Assembly (NCBI GenBank): GCA_946803715.1
Contig: CAMPET010000187.1
Span: 1 to 64,000, forward strand
Length of the DNA stretch: 64,000 nt
Origin: Beroe ovata
Taxonomy: Eukaryota; Ctenophora; Nuda; Beroida; Beroidae
Direction: 5' to 3'
Of this stretch, positions 32,022-41,682 are shown one piece after another. The translations under genes and the position numbers were made by a program. Numbering within the stretch: the first letter of the stretch is position 1; each line of letters begins with the position of its first letter. The notes beneath the pieces were generated by a model. It did not search any database, was not told the DNA's origin, and was given only the letters and a program-made list of their open reading frames with translations.

Positions 32022-33773
32022 ATGATGTTATCAGGTGTGTATCAAGACACAGATTAGTATAGAACTTTTGACGAATCAGTAATTGATGAGCACAATCATA
32101 ATACTATTCTCTCCCTCTCCTTACGTTTTTTCGCAGGTAATCTTGTGCTTATTTTACTGGGGATATTTACGAGCGGAAGTGAAGGCTCTTCGCAGACATC
32201 CATAACCAGGAAACCGGAGGATGAGCGTAAGTTTGAGAATGAAGTCAGAAGTGACTGTGAGCCATGATTTCCCACTGTGAGGCACGATTTCCCACTGTGA
32301 CGCATGATGGTAGTTCCCTCGGCCGCTGCCGAACTCTGAGACATTGTGTGAAAACTTAACTCAAGTTCCGAATGTGAAAATTTCAATATGATAATGTCGT
32401 ATTTCTCTACAGATTTCCATTTCAAGTAAGAAAAATCACAGATCCATTCCATATCACTATCAGACAAGTCCTGAGCATCACACGGGATGTGAGGCACCTC
32501 TTTCCTTGACACAGTTTTGTGATTCTGGTGTGTTTATTCAAGTACACACTCACGTTCCCATTCCACCTACAGAGCACACTTCTCAAGCAGTACCGAGAGA
32601 TGAGTCTGCAATAGAACCGACAACTGCTGACATGGACACTGACAGGCGTTGTAAGTAACAACTATCATTATCATATTACTGTCATAGTGACACACACACA
32701 CACGTGTAATCACTGCACTCACAAGTCACAACGTGTACCCATATTATCCTAAGTTAATGACCCCCCACCCCCTGCAGTATCGTATGTGAGTGGGATGTCA
32801 GTGTCCACCCTCCTACCCCACCCTGTTCGCCTGTCCGCCGCTGCAGAATGTCCCCGTTGCGAGAGCACTCTCTCCCCCGAGCTATGCTGGTCCGATGACA
32901 GGGACACGACAACCTGTCCTCGCGGACAGACATGCTGGATGCTCATGGTTACAGTGAGTCAGGGTGATCAGGAGGAAGTGGTTCACACGTGCTCTGATGA
33001 GGATTCTGTTCACTCAGGTGCGAGTAATGAGCAATTGTTGTTGCGTGGTTGCTATGCAACCGCAATGAGAGTACTCACAAACCCAATCTGTTGCTCACAA
33101 ACCCAATCAGTTGCTCGATTTCAGTTTGTGCAGAGGGCTTGTGTAGGGTGATGAGAGTGGCTAGCGGTCCCACCTCTGTAGCCACTCCCTCTACCTGCGA
33201 GCCAGCGTGTGATTCTGAAGCGGGGATCTACTGTTTCAGAAAAACATACCGGGATGGAGCAATCGAATTTCAATGTGGAAGTGTGGAGGAAGGCCCTGAC
33301 CGTAAGTGCATCGTTGCATAAATAACGTTACGATAAGATACTGTGACATTGTACATCGAGTGAGCTTTTTTCGTAAATGGATAGATAAGACATTGTCTCA
33401 CTGAGACAATGTCAGACATTGACTGAGACTCTCAGTCAATGTCTGACATTGAACAATGTTTGTCAGATGTAACCTGACCTCTGTTTCGATGTGACAGTGA
33501 CAAACACTTACTGCAGGTTGTCCCATCGGTTGCATATCTTGCATTGTTGGTGTCAACTGTCCAGATCCCACTCCTAGTCCGACTACGGGGAAAATGACGC
33601 TAGATGAGAGGACAGGCTATGGAGTAGATTACACGACAGTCACCAGGGTAGAGGAAGTGATAAAGCCCTCCAACAGCGCTCCTTCCATTCCAACAAACTG
33701 GGACTTAATTTTGGTTCTCCCGTTTGCATTAGCAATAGCATTCACTGTGAGTGTGAATTTTCTTACGATTTAA
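32022..33773 (+). CDS. Unrecognised single-pass membrane protein with Cys-rich ectodomain
   Basis: Six exons (32022-32034, 32137-32226, 32573-32650, 32778-33017, 33125-33301, 33517-33773) join with consistent phase to 284 residues. The start MMLSGNLVLILLGIFTSGSEG is a signal peptide split by a 13-base first exon. An acidic Ser/Thr stretch follows, then about 14 cysteines in the pattern ECPRCESTLSPELCW, TCPRGQTCWM, HTCSDE, VCAEGLCRV, TCEPACDSE, IYCF, QCGS and CPIGCISC. A Pro/Thr stalk leads to the helix WDLILVLPFALAIAFTVSV and a very short tail. The spacing resembles a three-finger (Ly6/uPAR-like) fold, but I do not claim it. A type I surface or adhesion protein is likely. The last exon begins 30 bases after a MITE fragment. 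Confidence 0.65.
33387..33459. repeat. Cluster of adjacent perfect palindromes
   Basis: Three hairpins lie in a row: ACATTGTCTCA/TGAGACAATGT, CAGACATTGACTGAGA/TCTCAGTCAATGTCTG and ACATTGAACAATGT. They are in the intron before the last exon of the surface-protein gene. Confidence 0.85.
33460..33488 (+). mobile_element. Solo end of the TTGTCAGAT palindromic MITE
   Basis: TTGTCAGATGTAACCTGACC followed by TCTGTTTC matches the terminal arm of the element at 34406-34519. It lies 29 bases before the acceptor of the exon at 33517. Confidence 0.6.
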
Positions 33774-33968
33774 TTTTATCAATATCAATGAGTAATTTAG
33801 TGAAATTATGACTTGAAAAAAACACTCAGTGGTAAGATCAAAGATAATCATAGTGAAGAACTGAAACAAAATCACCCTCCAAGTCCATGTCTTTGTTTTA
33901 CTCTTACTACTTTGTTTTACTCTTTGCCCTTAGTCTTACACTCTTACTACTAGTACTTAAGCACATTT

Positions 33969-34398
33969 TGTAGGATTTTACCCTACCGTCGGTGCGCGCA
34001 ATTTTCATTCCGCCCTTGCCAGGGATAAAAACCCGCCAGCAAGGGTAGGGTGAAATCCTGCAAAGGCACATGTAGAATAACTCCCTTCCCTCGCTGGCGG
34101 GATTTTGTAATCCCCTGCATTCTGCAATCTGGATTGCGCGGCGCCGACGGTAGGGAAAGCATAACCAGCAGCTATATCAGTATGCGCTGTTGCCGGATGT
34201 TATCTGTTCACTGTTCATATTTCTTGCGCGCGCGCGCGCCTTCATGTTTCGGCCTTCGATGAAGGTGCGCGCGCCGCGCGCTTGTAGGATTTCACTCTAA
34301 GTCTACCCTTGCTGGCGGCGCGGGATTTCATCCCTGGCAAGAATGAAACTTTTGCGGAATAAAAATTGCGCGCACCGACGATAGGGTAAAATCCTACA
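33969..34398. mobile_element. 430-bp terminal-inverted-repeat element (MITE)
   Basis: The ends are inverted copies of each other for about 45 bp: TGTAGGATTTTACCCTACCG on the left and the complement TGTAGGATTTTACCCTATCG on the right. The arm continues through GTCGGTGCGCGCAATTTT to ATTCCGC. Internal sequence includes further copies of the same arm (GGTAGGGTGAAATCCTGCA near 34045; TGTAGGATTTCACTCTA near 34284). There is no coding capacity. Confidence 0.8.
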
Positions 34399-34564
34399 AG
34401 CCGAGTTGTCAGATTTTATCTGACCTCAGTTTCTCGCGCGCGCGCCTTCATCGAAGGCCTGTTTCGGCCTTCGATGAAGGCGCGCTCGCGCGAGAAACAG
34501 GTCAGGTAACATCTGACAACAAGCCGAGCGCAAGAAACATGAACAGTGGACTGATAACATCCGG
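34193..34564. repeat. Second inverted-repeat pair, interleaved with the 430-bp element
   Basis: CCGGATGTTATCTGTTCACT followed by GTTCATATTTCTTGCGC (34193-34229) is inverted at about 34528-34564. The pair overlaps but does not nest with the 33969-34398 element. Confidence 0.75.
34406..34519. mobile_element. Palindromic MITE with 9-bp target-site duplication
   Basis: A 114-bp near-perfect palindrome. The arms start TTGTCAGATTTTATCTGACC, continue through TCGCGCGCG, and meet at CCTTCATCGAAGG / CCTTCGATGAAGG. It is flanked by identical CAAGCCGAG at 34397-34405 and 34520-34528, a 9-bp target-site duplication of the Mutator-like size class. Related copies are at 41983-42219. Confidence 0.85.
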
Positions 34565-35114
34565 TAAAACTATCGATAGACAACGCGCGGCACAACTGGA
34601 TCGGAGGACAATCCTCATGCACAGCATCCTCGGACCTCGAGCAAGACACTGCATTAACAAACACAATTATACTGAATTGTGAATGTGAACGCAGTACGGT
34701 CTAGCAGGATTACTCCCTACCATCGCTACGAAGTCCGGTCAGAAGAACATCAGGCGGCCTAGCGTAGCGTTTACTTTGTAATGTTAAGTAGTTACTTGGG
34801 TCAATGACGATAGAAATATGATGCTGTCCTCCATTCACAACGATATTGATTCAACTTTATAGTATCGAAATCCATAAACCAATGTTCATATGAATACAAA
34901 AATACGTTAACTTTCACCAATCAAACTCAGAAAAAAAAACAACAAAATTGCAATCAGATCACATAACACATGAGCTCACATCTCGGCAAAGGCCGCGCAT
35001 TTACGCCGCGCGCGCAAAATATCCCTTCAAATGTTGAATGCGTGTTCGTTACCTCACCGAAAGTGTCCATGCGCGCGATGAAAAGTACAAATTACGCGTC
35101 ACAAAGTGGCAATA
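34565..35114. other. Intergenic stretch, nothing coding
   Basis: Contains a short A-run near 34931 and CG-rich patches (gccgcgcgcgc near 35003). No frame could be supported. Confidence 0.45.
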
Positions 35115-35702
35115 TCAGTGTCCAGCGTCCTTTACACCAGGCTGATGAACCGTACCATTACGAGCATATTCCAATGGTTTGTAATCGTGAGCCATGAGTC
35201 CAAGTTCTCTGGCAGTTGCAATGCAGTTCGTTATGACTTGATGTGACATGTGACAGAGTCCTGTTGTTTGTGGACCGAGCAGCTGTCCACTATCTGTCAC
35301 AAATTGATACAACAATGTCACATCCTTATAAGACACGTTGAGATTGTTGTTACACAGGACACATCCATCTTTCTCTTTCCACATGAGATCACCGTGACAC
35401 AAATACTCGCCCCTCGCCACGGCTTTGTGACTCGGCAACTCGAGGGAATTTGGCGCCACTTTCTTAACCGGTACGGTGGCTATTCGCGGCACGTATCTCT
35501 CAGCCGTTCCCCTGCCCGGTTTTTCTGAATTCGCTTCATAATTTGGGACTTCCAGCTCCTTAATCATGCGCCAGTTTTTGCTGGTTTCCTTCTGCTTGTT
35601 GTAGAATACTTTACGGAGGTCCTTCGTTTTGTACACGTCGCCGTGGGCCATTGACCGAACTTGTAACAGTACGGCATTCCTTTTGTTTCGTAAACATATC
35701 AT
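35115..35702 (-). CDS. MRPS18: Mitochondrial ribosomal protein S18 family
   Basis: A 195-residue single-exon protein. The C-terminal half is a bS18-type domain: a CVLC zinc-type motif, then NVSYKDVTLLYQFVTDSGQL, TGLCHMSHQVI, and ARELGLMAHDYKPLEY. The spacing fits the mitochondrial small-subunit S18 proteins; the ending AHDYKPLEY leans towards MRPS18C, but the three paralogs cannot be separated with confidence. The N-terminus (MICLRNKRNAVLLQVRSMAH) is basic and amphipathic, as expected for mitochondrial import, and the protein is longer than human MRPS18C. It heads a run of minus-strand translation genes. Confidence 0.85.
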   Translation of the reverse strand: MICLRNKRNAVLLQVRSMAHGDVYKTKDLRKVFYNKQKETSKNWRMIKELEVPNYEANSEKPGRGTAERYVPRIATVPVKKVAPNSLELPSHKAVARGEYLCHGDLMWKEKDGCVLCNNNLNVSYKDVTLLYQFVTDSGQLLGPQTTGLCHMSHQVITNCIATARELGLMAHDYKPLEYARNGTVHQPGVKDAGH

Positions 35703-35846
35703 CCTGAATTAAGTTAATTCATTGAAAATCATTCACTCACATATCGGTATTAACAATCAATCACAAACATTACAGATTACTAGATGTAAAACCATGACCG
35801 CAGTGAAACACAACTTCAATAAATAAAAACACCGGTAGTATGAATT

Positions 35847-36667
35847 TTAGACACTGGCAGCGGCTTTTGCTCGTAACGCATTGAGTTTCTTCTTAGCCTC
35901 GAAGTATGCAGCAGACTTTTCTTTCCTCTTTGTCTCGAGTTTCTCAACCACATCGCCGTATTTCCATCCGACTTCCCTTGAAATCCTGCCAATTGAGGCG
36001 TATCTGCGACCAGGCTTCAGTCTGAGAACTCTGAGGGCAGATGGTACGACCATCCTCTTCGTTTTGTCGTAGGGGGCTGGAATTCCCTCGAAAACCTTCA
36101 GTCTGACGGGATTTCAGGATATTAGGAACACGAGTTATACAGTGTGTTATACAGATTTAGCACCAATGATACATAAACATACAGGGATGACAATATGATG
36201 CAGTGACGCAATGTGTCAGTGATATGTAACAAGATGCAGTGTTACTGTTACCTGTTAAGTGCCTCCATGCCTCGTTTTGTTTTGTGTGGGATCATGCCAC
36301 GGATTGTCCTCCACAGGATCTTGCTGGGGGCACGGAAATGATACGGTCCCCGTTTAGGGTTGGAGTTCATTCTCTTGCGCAGGAATGCGAAGTATTTCAG
36401 CTTGTTCCGGTAGAAAGATCCGGATACGTTCAGCATCTCACACCTGATAAGATAGATTAGCTTTTCCAACTTCAAATCTATTAATTTCGAGGCAATCATT
36501 ATCTTCATTGGGTTCATTAGTAGAACAGCAATCGTTGCTGGGAGTAAAAGTGTTTACCTGACAACAACGACACGCTGCCCCTCTAGGAGTTGCTTAGCAA
36601 TGACACTAGCCAGTCTGCCGATAAGATGACCACGCCCATCGACCACTACGACAGTCTCGAACCCCAT
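35847..36667 (-). CDS. RPL13A: Ribosomal protein L13a (uL13)
   Basis: Three exons on the minus strand (36667-36558, 36443-36252, 36102-35847) give 185 residues. The sequence follows eukaryotic uL13 throughout: [67 protein letters not shown], then [20 protein letters not shown] and [20 protein letters not shown]. All introns split arginine codons AG|R. The protein is slightly shorter than human (203) at the C-terminus. uL13 sits on the solvent side of the 60S subunit. The introns carry no box C/D snoRNA that I can see, although vertebrate RPL13A introns do. Confidence 0.95.
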
Positions 36668-36779
36668 AGCTAACAGACAGGCAGTGGGATTAGGGGTGAT
36701 ATGAAGAACCATCCCAACCATATCCGGTCAATGAAAGTGTTATTTCAGTGCTAATGCTAGCAAAAAGCACAGATTTTGT

Positions 36780-37018
36780 AAGCACAGTACCACACAAATT
36801 TATTCAAGGGATTAAAAAACTAAATACAAGACTTCTTTAATCTGAAAAACAAACTTAAATCCTCTGAAAGCATTATATTTAAGTTCATTATCACTAAACC
36901 AAATACATTCCTATATGAATGGAATCAACACCTCTAACTACGGTTTCCACACCCCCTACACTCACTATTCTCTTTCCACACTGACCCGTCTTCATACCAC
37001 TCTTTTTTCCATATCGGC
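36780..37018 (-). pseudogene. Duplicate of the MOCS2B 3' end, cut by an N
   Basis: This repeats about 235 bp of the 3' part of MOCS2B (about 37129-37361), including WYEDGSVWKENSECRGCGNR and the downstream sequence. It stops at the N at 37019 where the coding part continues in the complete copy. Probably an allele fragment. Confidence 0.8.
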
Positions 37019-37035
37019 NCAACACGCACAAGAAA

Positions 37036-37127
37036 ACTGATAAATAGCAATGAACTGATAAATAGCAATGAAACTGATAAATAGCAATGACTGATAAATA
37101 GCAATGAACTGATAAATAGCAGTAATA
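37036..37127 (+). repeat. Tandem repeat, CTGATAAATAGCAATGAA units
   Basis: Five units of 16-18 bp lie between the two copies of the MOCS2B 3' end. Confidence 0.9.
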
Positions 37128-37276
37128 AAGCACAGTACCACGCAAATTTATTCAAGGGATAAAAAACTAAATACAAGACTTCTTTAATCTGAAAAACTTA
37201 AATCCTCTGAAAGCATTTTATTTAAGTTCATAATCACTAAACCAAATACATTCCTATTTCAATGAAATCAACACCT

Positions 37277-37786
37277 CTAACTACGGTTTCCACAGCCCCT
37301 ACACTCACTATTCTCTTTCCACACAGACCCGTCTTCATACCACTCTTTTTTCCATATCGGCACACTTTCCTTTATCCTGTTCGTCGCCTCCTCTACGAAC
37401 TTGGTACAATCTACCCTATGGGCTGACGAGGCTGCCACTATGATACTCACTTCCCCCACTGCCACTTTCCCTGTTCGGTGCGCCACATACCAACTCTCTA
37501 CGCCCGGATATACGCCACACAGCGCCACACAAATACGGCGTATCTCACGGATCGCCATACTCGAATACGCCTCGTATTCGAGGTGCAGGACCGTCTTGCC
37601 GTGAAATGAGTTTCTGGTAGTACCACAGAAGATGGCATTTCCGCCACAGGAGGGAGAAGTGATGTGGGAGAGAGCCGCTGTGACGGACAACGGTGACGGC
37701 GTTATGATGATGTCATCATCTTGCATTGTTTCACTCATGTCACTCAGATAGTAGAAGGGGCCATGTCCGTCTGTAAACTCGGTCAT
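37277..37786 (-). CDS. MOCS2: Molybdopterin synthase catalytic subunit (MOCS2B/MoaE)
   Basis: A 169-residue single-exon protein of the MoaE family, the large subunit that adds sulfur from MOCS2A thiocarboxylate to precursor Z in molybdenum-cofactor synthesis. Visible features are GGNAIFCGTTRNSFHGKTV, LEYEAYSSMA, WYVAHRTGKVAVGEVSIIVA and SSAHR, then the catalytic lysine region PIWKKEWYEDGSVWKEN. An extra C-terminal cysteine pair (CRGCG) follows. In vertebrates MOCS2A and MOCS2B share one bicistronic transcript; no MOCS2A frame is seen near here. A second ATG 16 codons in (MSETMQ) could be the real start. Confidence 0.93.
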   Translation of the reverse strand: MTEFTDGHGPFYYLSDMSETMQDDDIIITPSPLSVTAALSHITSPSCGGNAIFCGTTRNSFHGKTVLHLEYEAYSSMAIREIRRICVALCGVYPGVESWYVAHRTGKVAVGEVSIIVAASSAHRVDCTKFVEEATNRIKESVPIWKKEWYEDGSVWKENSECRGCGNRS

Positions 37787-37980
37787 GATTCGGTCCGTAA
37801 TATTCGTATCGATTCATTAAGAATTCTTATTTTAAAACAATCTAAGTTATCCGAAAAATATATCAAAATCAAGCAGAATTCATCACAAATATCTGAAACC
37901 TTCCAAAGATTGAATTATAAACATCAAATTAACACATTAAGTAATCAAATAATCAACCCGAGCAAAAACCGTCTCCGACC

Positions 37981-39074
37981 CTAATCGACAGCATTGTGCT
38001 GCATTGTCCTAAGGGGATGGTAATAAATCTCGGAGCTGTCTCCCGAGAAATGCTTAATTATCCTGTGTTTGTGATAGTACCCCAAGTAGAACAAGATAAA
38101 GAAAACAGTTGCCACCAAGAATAGTCGCAGGAAAGAAAAGTTAGATCCGTCATTTTCGATTGCCGTATCTCCTGTGTGGACGAATATGTACTCGTTGATT
38201 TCCGTATGCTGTTCGTGAATGTGTTCTTTATCATCGACAGTGGGTTGCTTATCAGGTCCTACTCCCTCGTTCTCAACACCTTTTTCATCGGCTGTGTTTC
38301 CGTCATCATCAGCTTCTACTTTCTCAATCACTTGCTCACTGTCAACTTCGTCATCAGTATCTTTATTCCTGTCATCATTGTCATCTACTTTATCGTCATC
38401 TGGTGTTTTTGTGGACAGATTCTCCTCCCCGGAATCGGTGGTGATTGTCTCCCCAGTGGGGAGATTATGCTGAAATTCGGGATTCTCATCATCTTGGGGA
38501 TCAACTTTCACATTATCATGCAGCTCATTTTGTGTGTCATTCTGTTTGGAGGTGTGGTTCATGGGTTTAACTTCATTTTGATCTGTGTCTTGAGCTCCAT
38601 TAACTGATTCGTTTTCAGTATTGGTTACCTCAGGGACATTGTTATCGGCTGATGTGTCATCAGTCTCCTCATTTTGAGGCAAGCTATTGTCTAAATCGAT
38701 AAGACCATCATTAGTGTTATCAGCTGACTCAATGCTTTGACCTGTGTCTGCAGCTGATGCAGTAACATTATGGGAAGCTGTAGTACTTGCAACTGACTGA
38801 GTGGTGTTATTTGTAGGTAGCGCAGGTTGGGAGAAGGTTTCTTCCTTTCCTTCTCCCAGTTGAGGAACTATTTTAGACTCAACAGGAAGACCCCTTGACA
38901 GAGTACCTGGGAGAGCACGATGTTTCAGGTGACAATGTTACGACTGCAAATGGGAATTATTGATCTCAATTATGACACGGGCAACACTTAATGTATTGAG
39001 TGTCACTTACAGAGTATGGCACTCGCCAAGAATACACCCATCCACAAGGAGTTATATCGCCCGATAACCATCAT
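37981..39074 (-). CDS. TGN38/TGN46-like acidic type I membrane protein
   Basis: Two minus-strand exons (39074-39011, 38906-37981) give 329 residues. The signal peptide SLWMGVFLASAILCTLSRG is split by the intron. A 240-residue lumenal part is highly acidic and rich in Asp, Glu, Asn and Thr with several N-glycosylation sites (NNTT, NHTS). The helix FLRLFLVATVFFILFYLGYY is followed by a basic tail with a YxxPhi sorting signal (YHPL). This order (acidic lumen, one helix, short tail with tyrosine signal) is that of TGOLN2/TGN38, which cycles between trans-Golgi network and plasma membrane. Low-complexity sequence makes orthology uncertain. Confidence 0.75.
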
Positions 39075-39535
39075 TCCCACCTCTGTCTTGCACCTGAAGG
39101 AGCGTTTTCATTTAGACTATCAATCGCTACTCATTACTTTGTATACGCGACGACAAATCTTATCAACTGTAGAAAACATTGGAGTCTGAATACAATGCTA
39201 GTAATCCAGGATTCGAACACGTTCATTTGTGTAGCAGTTTCAAAAATTGAATGAAACTATAGAAGTTCCACACAGAGTGTAAACTGCCGGAGATTTGACA
39301 TAATTATGTGATTGCACCAATACTTACTGACTAGGTATGCCTCGAATTAGAACATCATTTTATGGGCGGTCATCAATCATCACTTATCATCCTAATACCT
39401 GAATGAGATTGTAATGAAGTTCAATCTTCGATCGCTATATAGTATTCATAGACAAAGATTCTTATCAGCTCCTTGCAAGCAAACTTTTGTAAAACAAACA
39501 ACCAACATTCGATAAATAAAAATCAAATGGATAAT
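39075..39535. other. Intergenic stretch, nothing recognised
   Basis: Between the TGN-like gene start and the 3' end of RPL17, both on the minus strand. AT-rich, no frame of note. Confidence 0.45.
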
Positions 39536-40296
39536 TTATTCAGCTCCTAATCTGGCCCTGGCCCTGGCTTCCTTCTTCTTGCTCTTCTTCTTTGGGGCAT
39601 CTTCGTCCTCCTTTGCCACAATGCTCTCTGTTTCTGTGAGGATCATCTCGATGTGACAAGGTGAGCACATGAAGGGGTTGATCCTACCATGAGCTCGATA
39701 AGTTCGTCTTCTCATTTGAGGTGCTCTGTTCACTTGAATGTATTCTACAACAAGAGAATCGACTTCCAATCCCTGATACGAAAGTCAGTAATACTATTCA
39801 TATATCTTATAGGGCGAGTGACTAAGCTAGTAAAACAAGAGATGAAGTAGCCACAAATTGTAATACAAATTGTGACAAGAAACACTCACTTTCACTTCAG
39901 CATTGGATTCAGCGTTTTTCAGCAAATCCAAAACGATAGTAGCACTCTTTTTAGGCCATGCTCCCAGTGAACCAGAAGTGTTGAAGGCTTTAGCCTGAGC
40001 ATGACGACCAACTCCACCCATGAATCGTCGCATAGGGATAATCTGCTTTTGAGCAACAACATCCTTCAAGTATTTGGTGGCTTTTCTGAGATGCATTCCT
40101 TTGATAGCCTGGGCTACCTCTCGGGAAGTTTTGAAATGGGTCCTCAAATGGAAGCCTCTTGCTTTCACGGCTGAAAGTGATCCATTAAATTGATATCAAG
40201 CAGATACTTATATATTAAACCGCAGAATGGGCAGAATGACCGAGGTTTGAACTTACATTTGGCAGGATTTTCAGCCTCCTTTGCGTACCTCACCAT
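39536..40296 (-). CDS. RPL17: Ribosomal protein L17 (uL22)
   Basis: Three minus-strand exons (40296-40257, 40170-39890, 39772-39536) give 185 residues against 184 in human. Family sequence is plain: [74 protein letters not shown] and [20 protein letters not shown], with a Lys-rich tail. uL22 lines the 60S exit tunnel. The stop codon overlaps an AATAAA (GAATAAATT), so the polyadenylation signal may start at the stop and the 3' UTR may be very short. Confidence 0.96.
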
Positions 40297-40437
40297 TGTG
40301 AAGCTTAAGGGAGTGAGAAGTAAGCAAATATTTTACACGAAAACAAAATATGAAATTTGGCCTAGATATCTCTTGGAATATGGGGTCAAAACCACAAACA
40401 AATAAACACAAACTTTGGTTAAATAAAATTAATAGAA

Positions 40438-40791
40438 TTAACTATCAGCAATTGTGACTTCCACTTCAACACCAGGTTCAATGCTTATACTTGTAATCTG
40501 CTTGACATCTCCACTTTCAGATGTTAGGTCGATGACTCGTTTATGAATCTTCATCTCGAATTTGTCCCAAGTCTTTGAACCCTCACCACAAGGTGTTTTT
40601 CTGGTAGTGATTTTGAGATTCTTGTTTGGTAGACGAATAGGGCCAGCGACTTGGAGTTCTTTTGCTTTAGCACCAGTGATCAAGTCAGTGCAAACCTTTT
40701 CAAGGCTTCGCAGGTTTCTACTGGTCAGAGTGATTCTGATCCTCCTCTTTTCTTCAACTGGAGCACCCTTTTCAGGCTTGAAGTCAGCCAT
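40438..40791 (-). CDS. RPS20: Ribosomal protein S20 (uS10)
   Basis: A 117-residue single coding exon, close to the human 119. MADFKPEKG leads to [58 protein letters not shown] and the terminal EVEVTIADS. uS10 is in the 40S head. The start is the ATG of MADF; upstream in-frame codons exist but do not belong to the family. An untranslated first exon upstream is likely, as in other animals. Confidence 0.96.
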   Translation of the reverse strand: MADFKPEKGAPVEEKRRIRITLTSRNLRSLEKVCTDLITGAKAKELQVAGPIRLPNKNLKITTRKTPCGEGSKTWDKFEMKIHKRVIDLTSESGDVKQITSISIEPGVEVEVTIADS

Positions 40792-41093
40792 CCTAAGATG
40801 AAGGATGAGTTTACAACAATAACAAAAGGGATGAAATAGATCATCAAGAATTATGTATGCCAGTTGATATTCATAAATACTCAAATGAAAGACATTTTGG
40901 CACAAACTATTTACCTTTATACAAACACATTACAATTAAGATTGTGCCTAACATCAAGTTTTGAAATGAGAAAGCATTACGTATGAGAATGTTCTTGAAC
41001 AGTTTGCTTTTCTGTACATGGTTTAATGATCAGCTTACAAAATTTCATTGCAGTTACTTTGGAGCAAAAGTTTTTGGAACTAGTGATCTAATA

Positions 41094-41360
41094 TTAACTG
41101 TTGGGAACAACACGGAAATCTTCAATGTGGTGTTTTTGATTCTTAATCTTGTCCTTCCTTTCATTTGCTTCTCTGATGTGCCAAAAGTACCCCTGTTCCA
41201 TGAGATATACCTCTTGCTCTGAACGCAACCTTTCCATGAAGTATAACCTTGCTTTCAAACCAAACAAAAGGAAAGAGAGAGATAGGCCCTTCCAAATATT
41301 AGGTTTCAGATAAGGTACAATTCGGCCAACCTCTTTGAAAGGGAGGGAGCTTGTAGCCAT
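41094..41360 (-). CDS. Small single-pass membrane protein, unrecognised
   Basis: An 88-residue frame: MATSSLPFKEVGRIVPYLK, one hydrophobic helix (GLSLSFLLFGLKARLYF), then a charged helical tail (MERLRSEQEVYLMEQGYFWH, REANERKDKIK). Size and layout resemble small inner-membrane subunits or assembly factors of respiratory complexes, but I do not recognise the family. It sits in the same minus-strand run as RPS20. Real coding status is inferred from length and composition only. Confidence 0.5.
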   Translation of the reverse strand: MATSSLPFKEVGRIVPYLKPNIWKGLSLSFLLFGLKARLYFMERLRSEQEVYLMEQGYFWHIREANERKDKIKNQKHHIEDFRVVPNS

Positions 41361-41682
41361 GACTAATAATAGTTTTGAGAAATATCTTTTTAAAATGCCA
41401 TATGCAAATGATAGTTAAATCATATTTATTACAAGTAGCTTTCTATTGAGCTGCTTAACTATGATCATGTCCAATTTCTAACAACATCATGCCATCAAAT
41501 AAATGGCTATTGCACAACAGACACATTATCAAGCATCAAGGATGACTAAAACAGTGGGATTTCTACACTCATTGCTGTTGCTGTAAATACCAATACGCTG
41601 CAAAAGTATTCAATTGTGGCCACAAACAATTTAAGCAAACTATAGACTTACCCAGTACTATGTATAAGTGATTGANGCCTAC

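Noticed and set aside
34000-34700. Open frames in the MITE knot
   Set aside because: They follow palindromic CG-rich repeats and have no family content.
38176-38607. Hydrophobic plus-strand frame opposite the TGN-like gene
   Set aside because: Its hydrophobicity is a by-product of the complementary acidic (GAT/GAA/GAC) codons.
35847-40990. Possible box C/D snoRNAs in RPL13A, RPL17 and RPS20 introns
   Set aside because: In vertebrates these genes host snoRNAs, but no intron here has a convincing RTGATGA with a matching CTGA and terminal stem on the coding strand.
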